The notes below the pieces were generated by a model. It saw nothing but the letters and a program-made list of their open reading frames with translations. It was not told where the DNA came from and did no database searches. The position numbers and the translations under genes were made by a program. A stretch of 64,000 bases of DNA from Cephalopachus bancanus (Eukaryota > Chordata > Mammalia > Primates > Tarsiidae). This document shows, one piece after another, positions 10,640 to 22,189 of the stretch; positions within the stretch are counted from its first letter, which is position 1; each line of letters starts with the position of its first letter. The stretch lies in assembly GCA_027257055.1 (NCBI GenBank), contig JAPVLO010000161.1, positions 2,108,001-2,172,000 of the forward strand, given 5' to 3'.

Positions 10640-13600
10640 AGAGAAAACAAGCTTTTGTTAAAGGGCTTTGAGAGATGGCTGGTTCCTCTGCAGTGAGGAA
10701 GCATAAAAGAGTTGTCAAAGATTCTTAGCTATGACTAAAATATCATCTCTTCTTCTTACTTTTTCCTCCAAAAGTCTATTGTCTTATTCCAGTTGCCGTT
10801 TCCTGCCAGAAGAGCAGAAACATTAAGACTTGACTTTGAATCTGTACTTGCCTGACCCTTGGCATTTACTTCCTCTGCAATCCTAATTTTCATACTCCAT
10901 TTAAGCACATTAAGAAGTTGTTTGACCTTATTTTAAGCAGTTTGTTCTCGTATGAAGGGATTGCATTGGCAGTATTCACAGCAGAGGCCCTGGTATATTA
11001 AGAAAGAAGCCTGGCAATTGTGAAAGGAATTTTGACAAATGAAAACTCAACTACAAATTCCTCTTCCAGATCTCAACTGGCACACAATAAAATATATTCT
11101 CACATAGCCCACTGTATAACGAAAACCAGGTCACAGTAATGATGTAGAAGTGACCTAAAAGCATGGTGTCTTTACCACCACTCTGAGAAGCCAATGGCAA
11201 TTTTCTGTTTCAAGAAAGTGGCATTGTTCTATATTGTGTTTAGAACTGTGGTTTGTCTGGAAGAATGCAGTTGAACATTTTGTCCCCTGTACCTAGGGCA
11301 CATGATGACAATCTTTATGGACACTCTGCGAGCCCCATACATGGAATCAATCTGGAAATATTTTTTGAAGAGTATTTGAGTTTAGCATTTCATGGGAAAT
11401 GCCTGTGTCAGGAATTCAATAACATGTTAGTATGCTATGTCAAAACAACTGTACTAGTAAAACATTTCACATTGCACCATCTGAGAACAATAGTACTACA
11501 CAATAGTATTACACGAGGCTCAAAACTCTCCCCAGATAAGTGTCAGCATGTGTCACTTGGTAAAGCTGTCAGAAAATATTTCAGTCGTTTACCTTTAGCA
11601 GTTGTTTTTGCTGTCTTATGTGAAAGATTGGAGTAATTAGCATTCTGAATAAGCTACCAAAATTTTTTTTAATCTGTCTTCATCTTTTCCAAAGAAACCA
11701 AAAGAAAAGTATCTGTTTCTGGTACAATCAAATAATGCCAGAAAGATACCTACCTATCTGACAGGTACTGACTGCTTCCAATAATGAAATGGAAGCTCAG
11801 AGAATATAAACCATGTATACAAGCTCTCCTGGGCAAGTAATGGCAGAATCAAGCTTAAAACCTGCTGAGGGACAGGTATGCTATACAAAAGCAGGTGTTC
11901 AGATGAGGCAGAACATAATTCCAAGGGGGCTGTGTATGTTAAGATTTCATCTGGTGTATATCAGGTTTAGTTTGGGTGAAAAAAATAAAGCCATTTTCTC
12001 ATATTTAAAAATAAAACCTTTTAAGTAGGCAAGAAAATTAGTATGCTCTTGAGGATGAGGACTGGAATCCCTAATTTTATACCAGCTGAACATATGAATT
12101 TCAGATTTAAATATTATGAAGCAATATCCAGTAGTACATAATTCCCAAAAGGTCACATTTGTAAAATTTTAAGTATCTAAATAGCAAATTATAAAGGGTA
12201 TCAATATCATAAAATTCTGAGCATCTTATATGTATTCTGAGAACAAATTATATCTTGGCACTTGCTGCAATGCAAAAAGCTCTGGATTAGAACTCAGCAG
12301 ACTTTGGTGTAAGTTCTAGATTTGCCAGAATGGGATCCTTGCTATTGACTGCTTCCTTTGAATGAAGGTTTTTAGCAAACCTTAGGGCTCTAGTCATATC
12401 CATAATTGTCTCTCTATCCTTTGTCTCAGTCTTTGGGGAAAGAAATTTTGAATTGCACACCTTTGATCAACAAAGGGCCATAATGATCATCTAATCAAAC
12501 GCTATTATTTTACAATTGAAGAAAATGAGACCAGAAATCTTAAATGACTCTCTCATGGCCCACTGAGAACAAAAGACACCCTAGAGTTCACTTCTGTCCC
12601 ACTGTTCCTCCCCTGTCTTTCCTACCACCTTCACTCCTTTTTGGAATTTCATGAATTGTGAAAGTTAAAAGATGGTGCCTCATTTGAAACCTGGGCTTCC
12701 CTTTGAAAAGTCTATGCTCTTTCTCAAAGACCTTTCTTTTGTTTTTTCTCTACATATCACATTGTCCCTCTGCTTTTACTCTTGGTAATTTCTGGAAAAA
12801 TTTAGCATAACCAACTTTCAGAGAAAGCAGATAGTCAATCTTGCTAAAGGAGGAAAGTGGAAACCAAGATTCCAAAATCAAGATTTCACTCCATGAAAAT
12901 ATCATAAAGTCTCAGGGAAAACTGAAAATTCAGCTGAAAGTTAACAAAAGGGGTAAGTTGCCAATATGTGATAACCACCATATGGTTTGGGGTGAGGACT
13001 TGGGGGGACTCCATTCCTCTTTTAGAAGGACCCCTCTCTTCTCACCAGCCCTTGACCCACATCTAGTCTTCTAGAATAGGAATGTTTTCTAAAATCGATG
13101 TATATCTTGGATGCGTTGGCTGTAACTTGCTTTCTCCGTTTCTTAAGTGGGTTGTCCCTATCTGTCCCCCAATACAGTCTTTCCCTCACTTCCAGTCTCC
13201 CAGCCACTCTTCAGTGCTTTTGACATTTATTGCTAATAAAAATAACAATACTTATCATCTGAAAGTTAGTAGTACAGTCTGAAAGTTTTATGTACATTAT
13301 TTTTACTTAGATTTATGTCACTCCTCCAAGCAAAGAATAAATAAATAAAAGCTCTTTATCAAATTTATAACCTACTCAAATTCTGAGATTTCTGAATAGG
13401 AAACAGACCAGGGACACTTAGCCAAGGTTAGCTTAACTATAAAACCAAGATTTTGTATATGGGGGCCTTTGAAGAAAGATGTTAAAAGTTGTGTTCACAC
13501 ATGAAATGTGAGGTAAACAACTCAGGCTAGCACCTCTGTACCAGAGGCCTCCAGCTTACCTGTTCCCAGAAATGCCCAGTAACAAAGGGCTTTCTGGTCT

Positions 13601-14365
13601 CAATTATATCCTAATAATTGTTTCAATTCTCTGCTTCCTTTTGAGTGTGAAGATCTGGGCTAAAAGGCTTTTAAAAACAGGCTGAAAAGGTTTCTCAGAC
13701 GTGAAATAGATTTTACAAAAGAAACTTCTGGCAAGTTTAATGTAAGTAAATCAGAAACATATGGACTATGCTTCCCTCAGAATACCCATGGGCTTGAAAG
13801 CCCAGAAAACACATAAAGAGTAAAAGGAAACTGTTTTCCAAAGCTGAGCTTATTTGAGAAACTGCATGCTATAACAGAAAGCCTGGCTCAACTCACCCAA
13901 AGCAGGGGATGGACTTGGTGGTCAGGCAGCCACCAGCTTCTCACTTCAAGCTCATGTCGACAGTCCTGGTTTTCGAGAAGGACATGATTGATGGAGCCTT
14001 GACCTGTACATATGGGTGTAACTGAGAAAACCATTGCCCAGCGCTTCCCATACTGAAGACATGACTTCATAGCTCCTTTGCAACCATCTGTAGTGAATGT
14101 TTACACAGCCTGTTTCTGTTCTTGAGGGCCTCTCATGCTAAATGATCTGGTAGTGGAAAGCATACACTCACTGAGCGCTTAGCATGCGCCCCATGGGGAA
14201 GGATTACAGAGAGATGGACAATCCTATGCCAGCCCAGAAGTTGAATTATGGATTCCAAATTGGAAGGTTCTTAAAATTCCCAAGTTCCTCCTTCCACCCC
14301 GTGGGAATTCTGGCTATGGTTTGCAGTCTATAGACAGTGAGAAGAAAATTTACAAAATAACTCAC
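10640..14365. other. long repeat-poor interval
   Basis: About 3.7 kb in which I recognise no Alu, L1, L2, LTR or DNA transposon apart from a weak MIR-like antisense stretch near 12490-12600 (GAAGAAAATGAGACC). A 127-codon frame at 11253-11636 has no recognised domain. Repeat-poor stretches this long can hold conserved non-coding elements or exons that cannot be recognised by eye. Confidence 0.5.
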
Positions 14366-14369
14366 ATGG

Positions 14370-14540
14370 AATGAACACACATCGTCTAGAGAGTCAGGAG
14401 AACTGATATCAGGTCTCAGCAACACCCTGACTGTAGACCTGTCATCTGACCACTCAGAGTCTCAGTGTCCAGTTTAATTAAATGGAAAAATATGCAAATC
14501 ATCTACTGGGGTTACCAGGGATACCTCAGTAAATCTGATT
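14370..14540 (+). mobile_element. MIR SINE (diverged)
   Basis: Weak sense MIR: TCAGCAACACCCTGACTGTAGACC, CTGACCACTCAGAGTCTCAGTGTCC and TTAAATGGAAAAATATG. Decayed and lacking clear ends. Confidence 0.5.
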
Positions 14541-14544
14541 CTTC

Positions 14545-15050
14545 CCCACCTGGGCTCTAAATAAGTAAAAAAAAAAAAAATGAAGAGAAAGTTGGTGGCT
14601 AGAATTGTCACCTTTATTCCTAAGAGAGGCCAGTTTGGAAGGCAGAATAGAATGAGTGATAAATGGGCCTACCACCTGAGCTCCAGAATGAGGCAGATGA
14701 CTTATTCAGTCCTAGGCCACATCGGGCTGAAGAAGGCCTTCACATTCCAGGGGAGATTGTCAAACCAGGGCTTGGAGGAGCGAAAGAAAACTCAGAGTCT
14801 CAGTGGGCAGTCCATCCCAAAAGGAAAGCAGAGAGCTACGTTAGTTGAGCATGTCTTGATTATTCTTCTCAGGCTACTATTCAGATATATCCTTCTGCTC
14901 CCATGAGGGGGAGTGATAAATGGGCAGAGAACAGCCAAAGGTGAATCATACGATGTCACTTAAATGAAAATACCAATAAAGTAGTGAGCCAAGTTAAGAT
15001 AAGGCATGTGAAGGCCCTTTTGTAATCTGCAAAACGGTTGTGTATATTTT
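14545..15050. other. unassigned non-coding sequence
   Basis: Contains an A14 run (14567-14580) but no recognisable Alu or L1 body upstream of it. The 108-codon frame starting at 14580 has no known domain. Confidence 0.45.
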
Positions 15051-15054
15051 GTGC

Positions 15055-15240
15055 TTTCACTCAATCTGCCTACATTTATTGAACATCTACTATTTGCTCA
15101 GTCCCAATGCCAGCTTCTAGAATATGTAGGTTGAATATGACATTGTTCCTTTATAGGACTACAGTCTAGTAGACGAAACAGACAAGAGAAACCAACACTT
15201 GGTATACAATTGCAATTACAGTATGCAATAAGTATCCTAA
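15055..15240 (-). repeat. L2 3' end, antisense
   Basis: Reverse complement of the L2 tail: CATTTATTGAACATCTACTATTTGC, then TTATAGGACTACAGTCTAGTAG and a CAGACAAGAGAAACC run. Confidence 0.65.
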
Positions 15241-15373
15241 GAAACTGAGGTCTGCTCAAGGCATAATAATAATACAGAGAAAGGGCAGTTCATTAAACAG
15301 ATAGCCAGCTAAACTTCTTGTGGAAATGACATTGGATTGCTGAAGCTCAAAGAGCAAAATAAGAAAAAGCAGA

Positions 15374-15480
15374 GTTGGGCGTGATGGTACCCACCTGTAG
15401 TCCCAGCTACTCAGGAGGCTGAGACTGGAGGATCACTGGAGCCCAGGAGCTCAAGACCAGCCTGGGCAACATAATGAAAA
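15374..15480 (+). mobile_element. free Alu left monomer (FLAM)
   Basis: GTTGGGCGTGATGGTACCCACC...AGTCCCAGCTACTCAGGAGG...CACTGGAGCCCAGGAGCTC...CCTGGGCAACATAATG followed by an A/G-rich tail. Single arm only. Confidence 0.85.
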
Positions 15481-15779
15481 GAAAGGAACTTTTAAGGGAA
15501 CTAAAAGTCATCATGCATGGCTGTGGGAGAAATCATCTTAATGCTATGGAGAACAATCAGAAAAGAACATTACACCCTGAAATAGCATCGAAGAGTATAA
15601 GAGTAAGAAAACTGATTCTGGGAACGGCCTAGACAATATGAATACTACTTCATTTCTCAAATGTGACCAAGTGCAAGGATGTAAATAAGACCCATAAATG
15701 AATGACATTTGTAACTCACTTGGATAATTCTAGTTTCGTGTTTTATAAAACAAACATTAGATTGTTTAAGAAAGGGTGT

Positions 15780-15855
15780 AGGGACAATCTCTTCAGGTCC
15801 CCTCCCACTGTGGGAGCTTTTCTGTCTTCGATATAAATCCTGCTTTAAAAAAAGA
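15780..15855 (+). mobile_element. LTR-derived, L1-mobilised short element (TINE-like), copy 1
   Basis: A 76-bp unit: AGGGACAATCTCTTCAGG, then TCCCCTCCCACTGTGGGAGC, then TTTTCTGTC and ATATAAATCCTGC(T)3, with an A-rich tail. It looks like the 3' R region of a retroviral LTR transcript ending at its polyadenylation site. A perfect 12-bp target-site duplication AAGAAAGGGTGT flanks it (15768-15779 and 15856-15867), with an L1-endonuclease-like TTTAAG context. A second copy at 19159-19246 shares the sequence. The AATAAA of copy 2 is changed to ATAAA here. It sits at the edge of a (GT)n run. Identification as a tarsier TINE rests on memory of that published class. Confidence 0.82.
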
Positions 15856-15858
15856 AAG

Positions 15859-15863
<5 letters not shown>

Positions 15864-15907
<44 letters not shown>
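15864..15907. repeat. (GT)n microsatellite
   Basis: About 22 GT units immediately after the downstream target-site duplication of the short LTR-derived element; the pre-insertion site evidently already carried GTGT. Confidence 0.99.
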
Positions 15908-15908
<1 letters not shown>

Positions 15909-15909
15909 T

Positions 15910-16335
15910 ATGATGTGTGCTATAAGTGGATATGGATAGATGTATTTGAAAATGCTAGCAGTGCCTATATCTGGCTAATAGGATTGTTAATTATTTTTTG
16001 CTTATCTTTATTTTCTGCCAAAAACATTTGTTATTTTAATAAAATGACCAGGAAAATTGACCTGGTTGCCAAAGGTTTTCTATGTAAGTTACCCATTCGA
16101 ATTGATACCAAGTGTTGGCTTCACTTGTACAATATTGCTGGCTCTTTCCAGCTATTAGTCAGGTCACATGGACCCAGGTTATATGAGCCCTAGTTTTACT
16201 TCTCCCCACCTCAGTTATGATCTTTCAAAATATTCGCGGTGAACATTAGGTGAGTAGAGTGATACACTAAAACTCTCCTAGTTCCCACTGGCATAATTCA
16301 ATTGCAAGCGCAGCAGAGAAGTCAAGTTCCCTCTT
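15910..16335. other. unassigned non-coding sequence
   Basis: No recognisable feature. The 109-codon frame beginning at 15864 starts inside the GT repeat and is not a gene candidate. Confidence 0.45.
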
Positions 16336-16337
16336 GT

Positions 16338-16460
16338 CCTTCCTTCATTCATTTATTCATTCTAGTGTTTATTGAGGCAGGCCCTGTCCTAGGTGCTGAG
16401 AATAGAGAAATAAGCAAACAAACCCAACTCGACCTCATGTAACTTACTGAAGGAGACAAC
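16338..16460 (-). repeat. L2 3' end, antisense
   Basis: TTCATTCATTTATTCATTCTAGTGTTTATTGAGGC, GGCCCTGTCCTAGGTGCTGAG and GACCTCATGTAACTTAC match the reverse complement of the L2 terminus (the two longest runs are quoted in part; the repeat of TTCATTCA is at 16343-16361). Confidence 0.75.
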
Positions 16461-16599
16461 TACGGAAGGCCCATGTTCCACACTCAGAGGAAACTGCATA
16501 TTACACACATCTGGAAAGCACTGTAGTCCCATCTTATTTTCTTTGAGTTTCCACAGTTAAACATGTCTAGATCAGCCCCAAATATTCTCTTTTAGTTAT

Positions 16600-16985
16600 A
16601 GGAATGAATGTTTTTATTTTTATTTAACATAAATCTATATATACAATACAAGCTATACATATTCAGTTCAACTTTATATCTTTCCCTTAAAAATATATCC
16701 TGGACATCATATTACATCAATAAATATTTCGCATATGAGCAAGTCTAAATACATTTCTAGAAGTGAAATGTGCATTTGGAATTTTGATAGACATTGATAG
16801 ATTGCTCTCCCCAGACATTCCAATTTACTCTCCCCTCGATGCTGTCCAGTACCCTCCCTAACCCAGCATGGTATCAAGCTCTTGATCTTTGCCCAAGCAA
16901 TAGGTAAAAAATGATATCTCATTTTAGTTTTCATTTGCATTTCTATTGTGAGTGCAGAATATACTTGAATGGGATTAAAGAACCA
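16600..16985 (-). mobile_element. L1 (L1M-type) 3' region, antisense
   Basis: Reverse complement of an old L1 3' end: AGAAGTGAAATGTGCATTTGG, TTGATAGACATTGATAGATTG, CCAATTTACTCTCCCCTCGATG, GATATCTCATTTTAGTTTTC and TTTGCATTTCTATTGTGAG. The A-rich 3' UTR side lies at the low-coordinate edge. No intact reading frame. Confidence 0.8.
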
Positions 16986-17184
16986 TTTTGCTAAAAGCCT
17001 GTTTGCCGCTACCAAACACAATCTCTTTAAGAGACAAGGACTGCAGACCTCCAGGAAAAAAAAAAGCATACAACAGCAGGCAGTGTTCCCAACCACCACT
17101 GTGAAGCAATTGACTGTGTTTCCCACCTATAACCCAAGGATTCAAAAGCTGCTTTCTGAACCACAGCAGAAACATCACAGAGGA

Positions 17185-17400
17185 GAAGGAAACCAATGTT
17201 TGGGTGATTTCTCTACACCAGGCACCAAGCTCTGTAGACACTCTCACTTAATCCTCCTAACATTTTTAATCCATGAGGCTCTCAGAGGTTAAGTGCCTGC
17301 CCAAACTCAATACAGATTAGAAATGGCAGAGGAGGAATTGAATCTAAGTCTAAACTCCAACACCCAGGTTTTATGTGCTACACCACACTGCCTCCTCTAT
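17185..17400 (-). mobile_element. MIR SINE, antisense
   Basis: Reverse-complement MIR: CACTCTCACTTAATCCTCC, CAGAGGTTAAGTGCCTGCCC, GAGGAATTGAATCTAAGTC, ending GCTACACCACACTGCCTCC. Confidence 0.82.
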
Positions 17401-17404
17401 GCTG

Positions 17405-17855
17405 AGGTGTTTGATATCGATCAGCCTATATCCCTAGATTCATACTCTTAGTGGTCATCTTTGACTGTAATCATGACCTTCTAAGTAGAAGTATACTATA
17501 CCATTGTCCATCTACGGAGCCTAAATACAGGCCTTGATAAGATTTCCTTAAGACTCAGTCATCACACACAACTCAACACTGCATTAACTTATAGAATTAT
17601 TGAAGACACCCATACCACATGCACCAGGAACTGTTCAGAGATTTAAATATTTTTCATAAGACCCGAGAGAGGGCTGAGAATAAGTGCATATATTGCAGAG
17701 CTAAACCATTTATCTCAGCAAGGTAGCCTAGAGGATTTCTTACATGCGTCTTACACCCCCATGGCTCACCTGGGGGATGGAATGCAACAAAGCCCTTCAA
17801 TGGTGTCTTGAGAGAATCAAATTTGACTACCGTAGAGCTCCAAATAAGCATTTTA
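17405..17855. other. unassigned non-coding sequence
   Basis: No recognisable feature seen. Confidence 0.45.
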
Positions 17856-18116
17856 GGCCAGGCACAGAGGCTCATGCCTGTGATCCCAGTACTTTGGGAG
17901 GCCTAGGCAGGAGGATTCCTTAAGCTCAGGGGTTCAAGACCAACCTGGGCAACACAGTGAGACCCAGTCTCCACAAAAAAAAATTTAATAAGTTTAGCTG
18001 ATCATGGTGGCATGTGCCTGTAGTCCCAGCTACTCGGGAGGCTAAGGTGGAAAGATCACATAATCCTAGGAGTTTGAGGCTGCAATGAGCCACAATGGTG
18101 CCACTGCACTCCAGCC
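17856..18116 (+). mobile_element. AluJ dimer, 3' truncated
   Basis: GCCAGGCACAGAGGCTCATG start, CAACCTGGGCAACACAGTGAGACC first arm, A-rich linker, and right arm through GCCACTGCACTCCAGCC, where it stops without the CTGGGC...poly(A) end. AluJ-type diagnostic positions throughout. Confidence 0.92.
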
Positions 18117-18119
18117 AAT

Positions 18120-18845
18120 GACCTTTCATGGCTTCACATCAGAGTTCCTGACACAAATATAGTGGAGAACAATTGGCAGAGTCTCATACCTAGAGTCTGG
18201 GTAAGAGAGATTTGTTCAGGCAGACTAATCTCCTCCCATGGTAAGTGGTAGTAAAGTAGTCAACAAGAGGAAACACTTTCTTGCGAGAAAGTATCTTTCA
18301 AAATATTGAAGAACATGAGGTTCCAGGCAACCCTCTCCATGTGTGGTGCTACCTACAGTGGGGCTGCTCAGGGTGTGGTCTGAGGATCATTTGCTACTAG
18401 GCCACAAGATAATTACAGAAGTTGAGAATAAGCATTTAAAAAGTCTATAGCAATTTGACAGAGTAATCTTATGTCTGTTGAATCTAATAATAAAAATTGG
18501 TGCTTGTAAAATTTTTGTATTTAAACCATTAACATGAAGAAGTGTTTTGATATGTGACAAGTGTTCACACGACAGGGGTGGCAATCATTCAGGATAAGGA
18601 AGCCCAGGTATCTATTGCATAATGATGAATTTCCAGGGGCCCTCCATGCCCACGAGTGCACAATGCAGGGCAACTTCATGTCAGTACCACTGTCTGCCAC
18701 AATTCCTCTGCAAAAGGCCTTTGGAAAACATTAAAACCACCACCAGGACTACCATCCTGCAACTGTTGCTATGGAAGGATGTATTAAAAATATGCAAAAT
18801 GGTTTCTTTGGATAAAAACTTCTATTCACCATTTCAAGAAGGGCA
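18120..18845. other. unassigned; possible hAT-like stretch near 18365-18600
   Basis: A start resembling a hAT terminal repeat (CAGGGTGTGGTCTGAGG at about 18369) is visible, but I could not match the far end, so no transposon is called. Confidence 0.35.
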
Positions 18846-18849
18846 GAAC

Positions 18850-19300
18850 AAAAGCCTCTGAGAAAATAAATGAGAAATTATGTCACATACTCCAGAAATC
18901 TGTATCCAAAACATTGGAGCAGCCAAATTCCAGAGAAGTTGTCAAGAATTCCTAAGGATATGCTAAGCAAAATAAACCAGACACAAAAAGACAAGGGCTG
19001 TATGATTCTGCATGCAGGAGCTGGGAAGAGAGGGGAATGGAGTGCATTTAATGAGTGCAGAGTTTCTGTTAGGGATGGTGAAGAAGTATTGGAAATGGAT
19101 AATGGTGATAGTTGCACAATATTGGGCATGCACTTAATGCCATTAAAATAGTTAAAATAGGGCAACCCCCTCAGGTCCCCTCTTGCTCTGGGAGCTTTTC
19201 TGTCCTCTCAATAAATCCTGCTTTTCCACCCTCCAAAAAAAAAAAATTAAAATGGCAAAATTGTATGTACATTTTACTACAATAAATAAATCAATCAGAA
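18850..19300 (+). mobile_element. L1 (L1M-type) 3' end, interrupted
   Basis: Old L1 3' end in sense: GCAAAATAAACCAGACACAAAAAGAC, TGTATGATTCTGC, ATGGATAATGGTGATAGTTGC, ATTAAAATAGTTAAAAT, then after the insertion GGCAAAATTGTATGTACATTTTACTACAATAAATAAA (given in parts at 19254-19290). Split at 19159-19246 by the short LTR-derived element, so the L1 is the older insertion. Confidence 0.85.
19159..19246 (+). mobile_element. LTR-derived, L1-mobilised short element (TINE-like), copy 2
   Basis: AGGGCAACCCCCTCAGG, TCCCCTCTTGCTCTGGGAGC, TTTTCTGTCCTCTCAATAAA, TCCTGCTTTTCCACCCTCC, then an A tail of about 12. The intact CAATAAA lies just before a putative cleavage region, as in an LTR R/U5 boundary, and the A tail shows RNA-mediated insertion. 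Target-site duplication TTAAAAT at 19152-19158 and 19247-19253. Roughly four-fifths identical to copy 1 at 15780-15855 by eye. Inserted into an L1 3' end. Confidence 0.83.
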
Positions 19301-19304
19301 TTTC

Positions 19305-19775
19305 CATGGTAATTTCTGAGTACTGATTGCTTACTAAAAAACAAAAACAAACACAAAACTCCACATCTCACCTGGATCTAGTTATTGTGCTTGTAAACCA
19401 GAAATATACCTTTTACTCTTGGGGAAAGACGGGGCGAGGGGGGTGCGGTGAAACCCACATGGTTCCAAAAAAAGAGCAGTCTGGAATTCTACCAGTATTA
19501 AAACTTCAGTGCTTTGTTGTGTCATTTGACACTCCCATTGATCATTGATGTCTTACTGAAATTCTCCTTACATCCATGCAAAATCTTTCTTCTCACTGAT
19601 TGTCTGAGCTGACTCAGCAAATCAGATTGGCTGGGTGAGACCCTTGTCTTCGTGGGCAAGCTTCTAAAGACTGTGCATACTTGAAGAGGGTCTATTTTTC
19701 ACTTCAGATATACAAGTAAGAGTTCCCTTTCACAGAGCTCTCAACAAACTCTTCCATAAATTTCAGCAGTTTAAT
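19305..19775. other. unassigned non-coding sequence
   Basis: No recognisable repeat. Includes a short G-rich patch GGGGCGAGGGGGGTGCGG near 19431-19448. Confidence 0.45.
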
Positions 19776-19779
19776 ATTC

Positions 19780-20200
19780 TTCTGAGACCCCTCCATCTTG
19801 CTCCATCTCTCTGGCTCATTGTTGGAATAGACGTTCTCCAAGTATCCATTAACCAGCTTCTCTTGTTTTCACACATTTCCTTCTGGAAATCTCATCCACC
19901 CTCTTAGCTTCAGTAAACCACACCTTTCTCACTATGAGTCTGACCTTTTTCTCCCCAGCCTGAAGCCCATATTTCTGACTGCTTGCTGGAGCCAACACAC
20001 CCTTCAAGCTCAGCATGATCAAAACATGCATCATCATTCCTTCCAATCTGATTTTCCTCCTGTGTTGGGCACTTCTACAGAAGGTACCACCGCCCATCCT
20101 CCCAGTAACACAAGCTTGGAAGCTGCCTTTGACTTCTGTAATAGTCCTCCATGTCATCCCCACCTTCTGGTTGTCCTTCATTCAAACCATGGCACATACC
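19780..20200 (+). repeat. L2 LINE fragment
   Basis: C/T-rich sense L2 sequence: TCAAGCTCAGCATGATCAAAAC, CATCATTCCTTCCAATCTG, CAAGCTTGGAAGCTGCCTTTG and CCTCCATGTCATCCCCACC correspond to the L2 region upstream of the terminal 500 bp. Open frames over it are coincidental. Confidence 0.65.
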
Positions 20201-20440
20201 CTCGTTACATAACTCCTTGAACCACGGGCAGTGTCAGACAGAGCAAAAATTAATCATTCTCTTCAAACACTAGAACATCATAGTTCCAAGAACCTCAAAT
20301 CACCACAAACAGTGAAAGCCCCCGTATGAGAGCGTACCTGGAATTTAATAACAGGCACCCAGAGGCTGAAAATACCCCACCTTACTGCCAAACTTCCCTC
20401 GTGCTCCAGGGATGGTGTCAATTAAAATACATCCTCCCTA

Positions 20441-20731
20441 GCCGGGCTCGGTGGCTCAGCCTGTAATCCCGCGCCTTTGGGAGGCTGAGGTGAGTGGATT
20501 GCCTGAGCCCGCAGGTTCGAGACCCGCTTGGGCAGCGAAACCTCATCTCTACAATAAATCAAAAAATCAGCCGGGCATGGTAGCGCATGCCTGTAATTCC
20601 GGCTACTCGGAAGGCTGAGGCGGAAGGATCACCGGAGCCCAGCAGGTCGAGGCTGCGGTGGCCGGGAACGGCCACTGCACTCCAGTCTGGGCGACAGAGT
20701 GAGACGCCAACTCAAAAAAAAAAAAAAAAAG
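20441..20731 (+). mobile_element. lineage-specific Alu, youngest subgroup
   Basis: GCCGGGCTCGGTGGCTCAGC, CCCGCGCCTTTGGGAGGC (extra C), TTGGGCAGCGAAACC (6-bp deletion), CTACAATAAATCAAAAAATC and GTGGCCGGGAACGGCCAC in the right arm, with an A17 tail. Perfect 11-bp target-site duplication TACATCCTCCC at 20428-20438 and 20732-20742. Confidence 0.96.
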
Positions 20732-20824
20732 TACATCCTCCCAGCACAATGAAATAAAAATCAGCATTACCATCAGAAAAAGCTGGAGGAGTTGGAGTCT
20801 TGGTAGGAAGAGACGGGGGAGCTA

Positions 20825-21300
20825 TTCAATCTCTTGTAATGTACTGAGCACCGTTTATGTGTCAAGAACTGCACTAGGGAGCCAGAGACAGATCACCAAG
20901 CCACAGCTCTTCAAGGAATTCCCAGTCTAAGAAAGAGACATAAAATTACAACACAGCAGGATCTTGCTTCACTAGAAATACACACAGGACACTGGAGGGC
21001 AGAAGGAAGAGCTCCCAACACTGTTGGAAACTTGGGTGGGGTGGTGGAGATTGTGGATGACTTCACAGAGGCCGTCACCTCTGAGGTTTCAGCTGGGATC
21101 AAAAACATAAGAAAAGAATACCTTAAAGACGAAGCGCCTTCCGGGAAGAGGAACCACATGTGCAAAGTTGTGATGGCGTAAAGGAACGTGGGTTTTTGGA
21201 AATTGCTAGTGTGACAGCATGGCCACAAAGGGGAGCAGGAGGAAATGCAGCTAGAGAGGCATTAGGCCCCCAGGGTCACAAAAAACTTTGTATAGCAAGC
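20825..21300 (-). repeat. L2 3' region, antisense
   Basis: Reverse complement of L2: TGAGCACCGTTTATGTGTC, CTTCAAGGAATTCCCAGTC, CTTCACAGAGGCCGTCACCTC, GAAGCGCCTTCCGGGAAGAG and GTGCAAAGTTGTGATGGCG follow the expected order of the L2 tail read backwards. Confidence 0.75.
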
Positions 21301-21304
21301 TAAC

Positions 21305-22185
21305 CCAGACCCTTGACCTTCTGTGACCTCTAAAGCAAGGATTACAAATCACATACAACTAATCCTTCAAGGAGGCGATCGACTTTCATATCATCTAATC
21401 CAGTCCCCTTGTTTCAAAGACCAGAAAAGGAGTTCCAGTGAGAGAAAGGAATTCTCCTCATACCTCCTGGTAATCCTCGCATATTACACTGTATTATGCA
21501 ATAAAAACCCCCACACACGGAGTCTCCGTTAAGAGCTAACCATGTAAAACAGGCTCAGTGAGGGTGTAAAACCGCACCTTGGAACCCACTTGAAAGCAAG
21601 CCTGAAAGAAGAAATTATCATCTGCAAAAAGAATAGATTGCCCAAAGACAAATGAGGAAAAACAAACACCTCACCAAGGCAAGCCTACCACTACCTGTGA
21701 GTCATACTAAGGCATACGTGTCAAGCCCCAGAGTGTACTCACAGCACTTAATGTCCTAATACTCCTAACCAGCCGTAAGATAACCAATTAGCCTTAGTCA
21801 TAATCAAATACAGGCATATAACCTCTAAGCTCAAAATCGTAAAAGGTCACTTTACTCTTTTTTGTTTGTGTGCTTTTTTTCAGCAGAAGCAAATATTTTT
21901 TTCAGCAGAAGCAATCTAGGAAGAATGTGAAGGTTCGAGGATACAAGGAGCTTATACTAATTAGAGATAGTGGGTGTATGTAGGATCAAACACTAACCTT
22001 GGATCTAGATGGAAGGAGGATTGAATGAGACAGCTCATTCACTTAGTAAATAGGACTTGGAGCTGATTTCTTACCTCTATAAACTTCTCTACATTGCTTA
22101 GCACACTACCAGGCACAAAGTGTATTTGAGGGCTCCCTTTCTACCTGTCATATGCTTGTGAGAGAGTGTTTATAAAAATAGCCAC
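21305..22185. other. unassigned; contains a 22-bp tandem duplication
   Basis: No interspersed repeat recognised. The only structure seen is the duplication at 21874-21914. Confidence 0.45.
21874..21914. repeat. two-copy tandem duplication, 22-bp period
   Basis: TTTTTTTCAGCAGAAGCAA occurs perfectly at 21874-21892 and 21896-21914. Most simply a replication-slippage duplication. Confidence 0.95.
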
Positions 22186-22189
22186 AATA

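Noticed and set aside
21540..21850. Possible nuclear mitochondrial insertion (compact, A/C-rich)
   Set aside because: No tRNA cloverleaf, no recognisable mitochondrial gene motif and no readable frame under the mitochondrial code.
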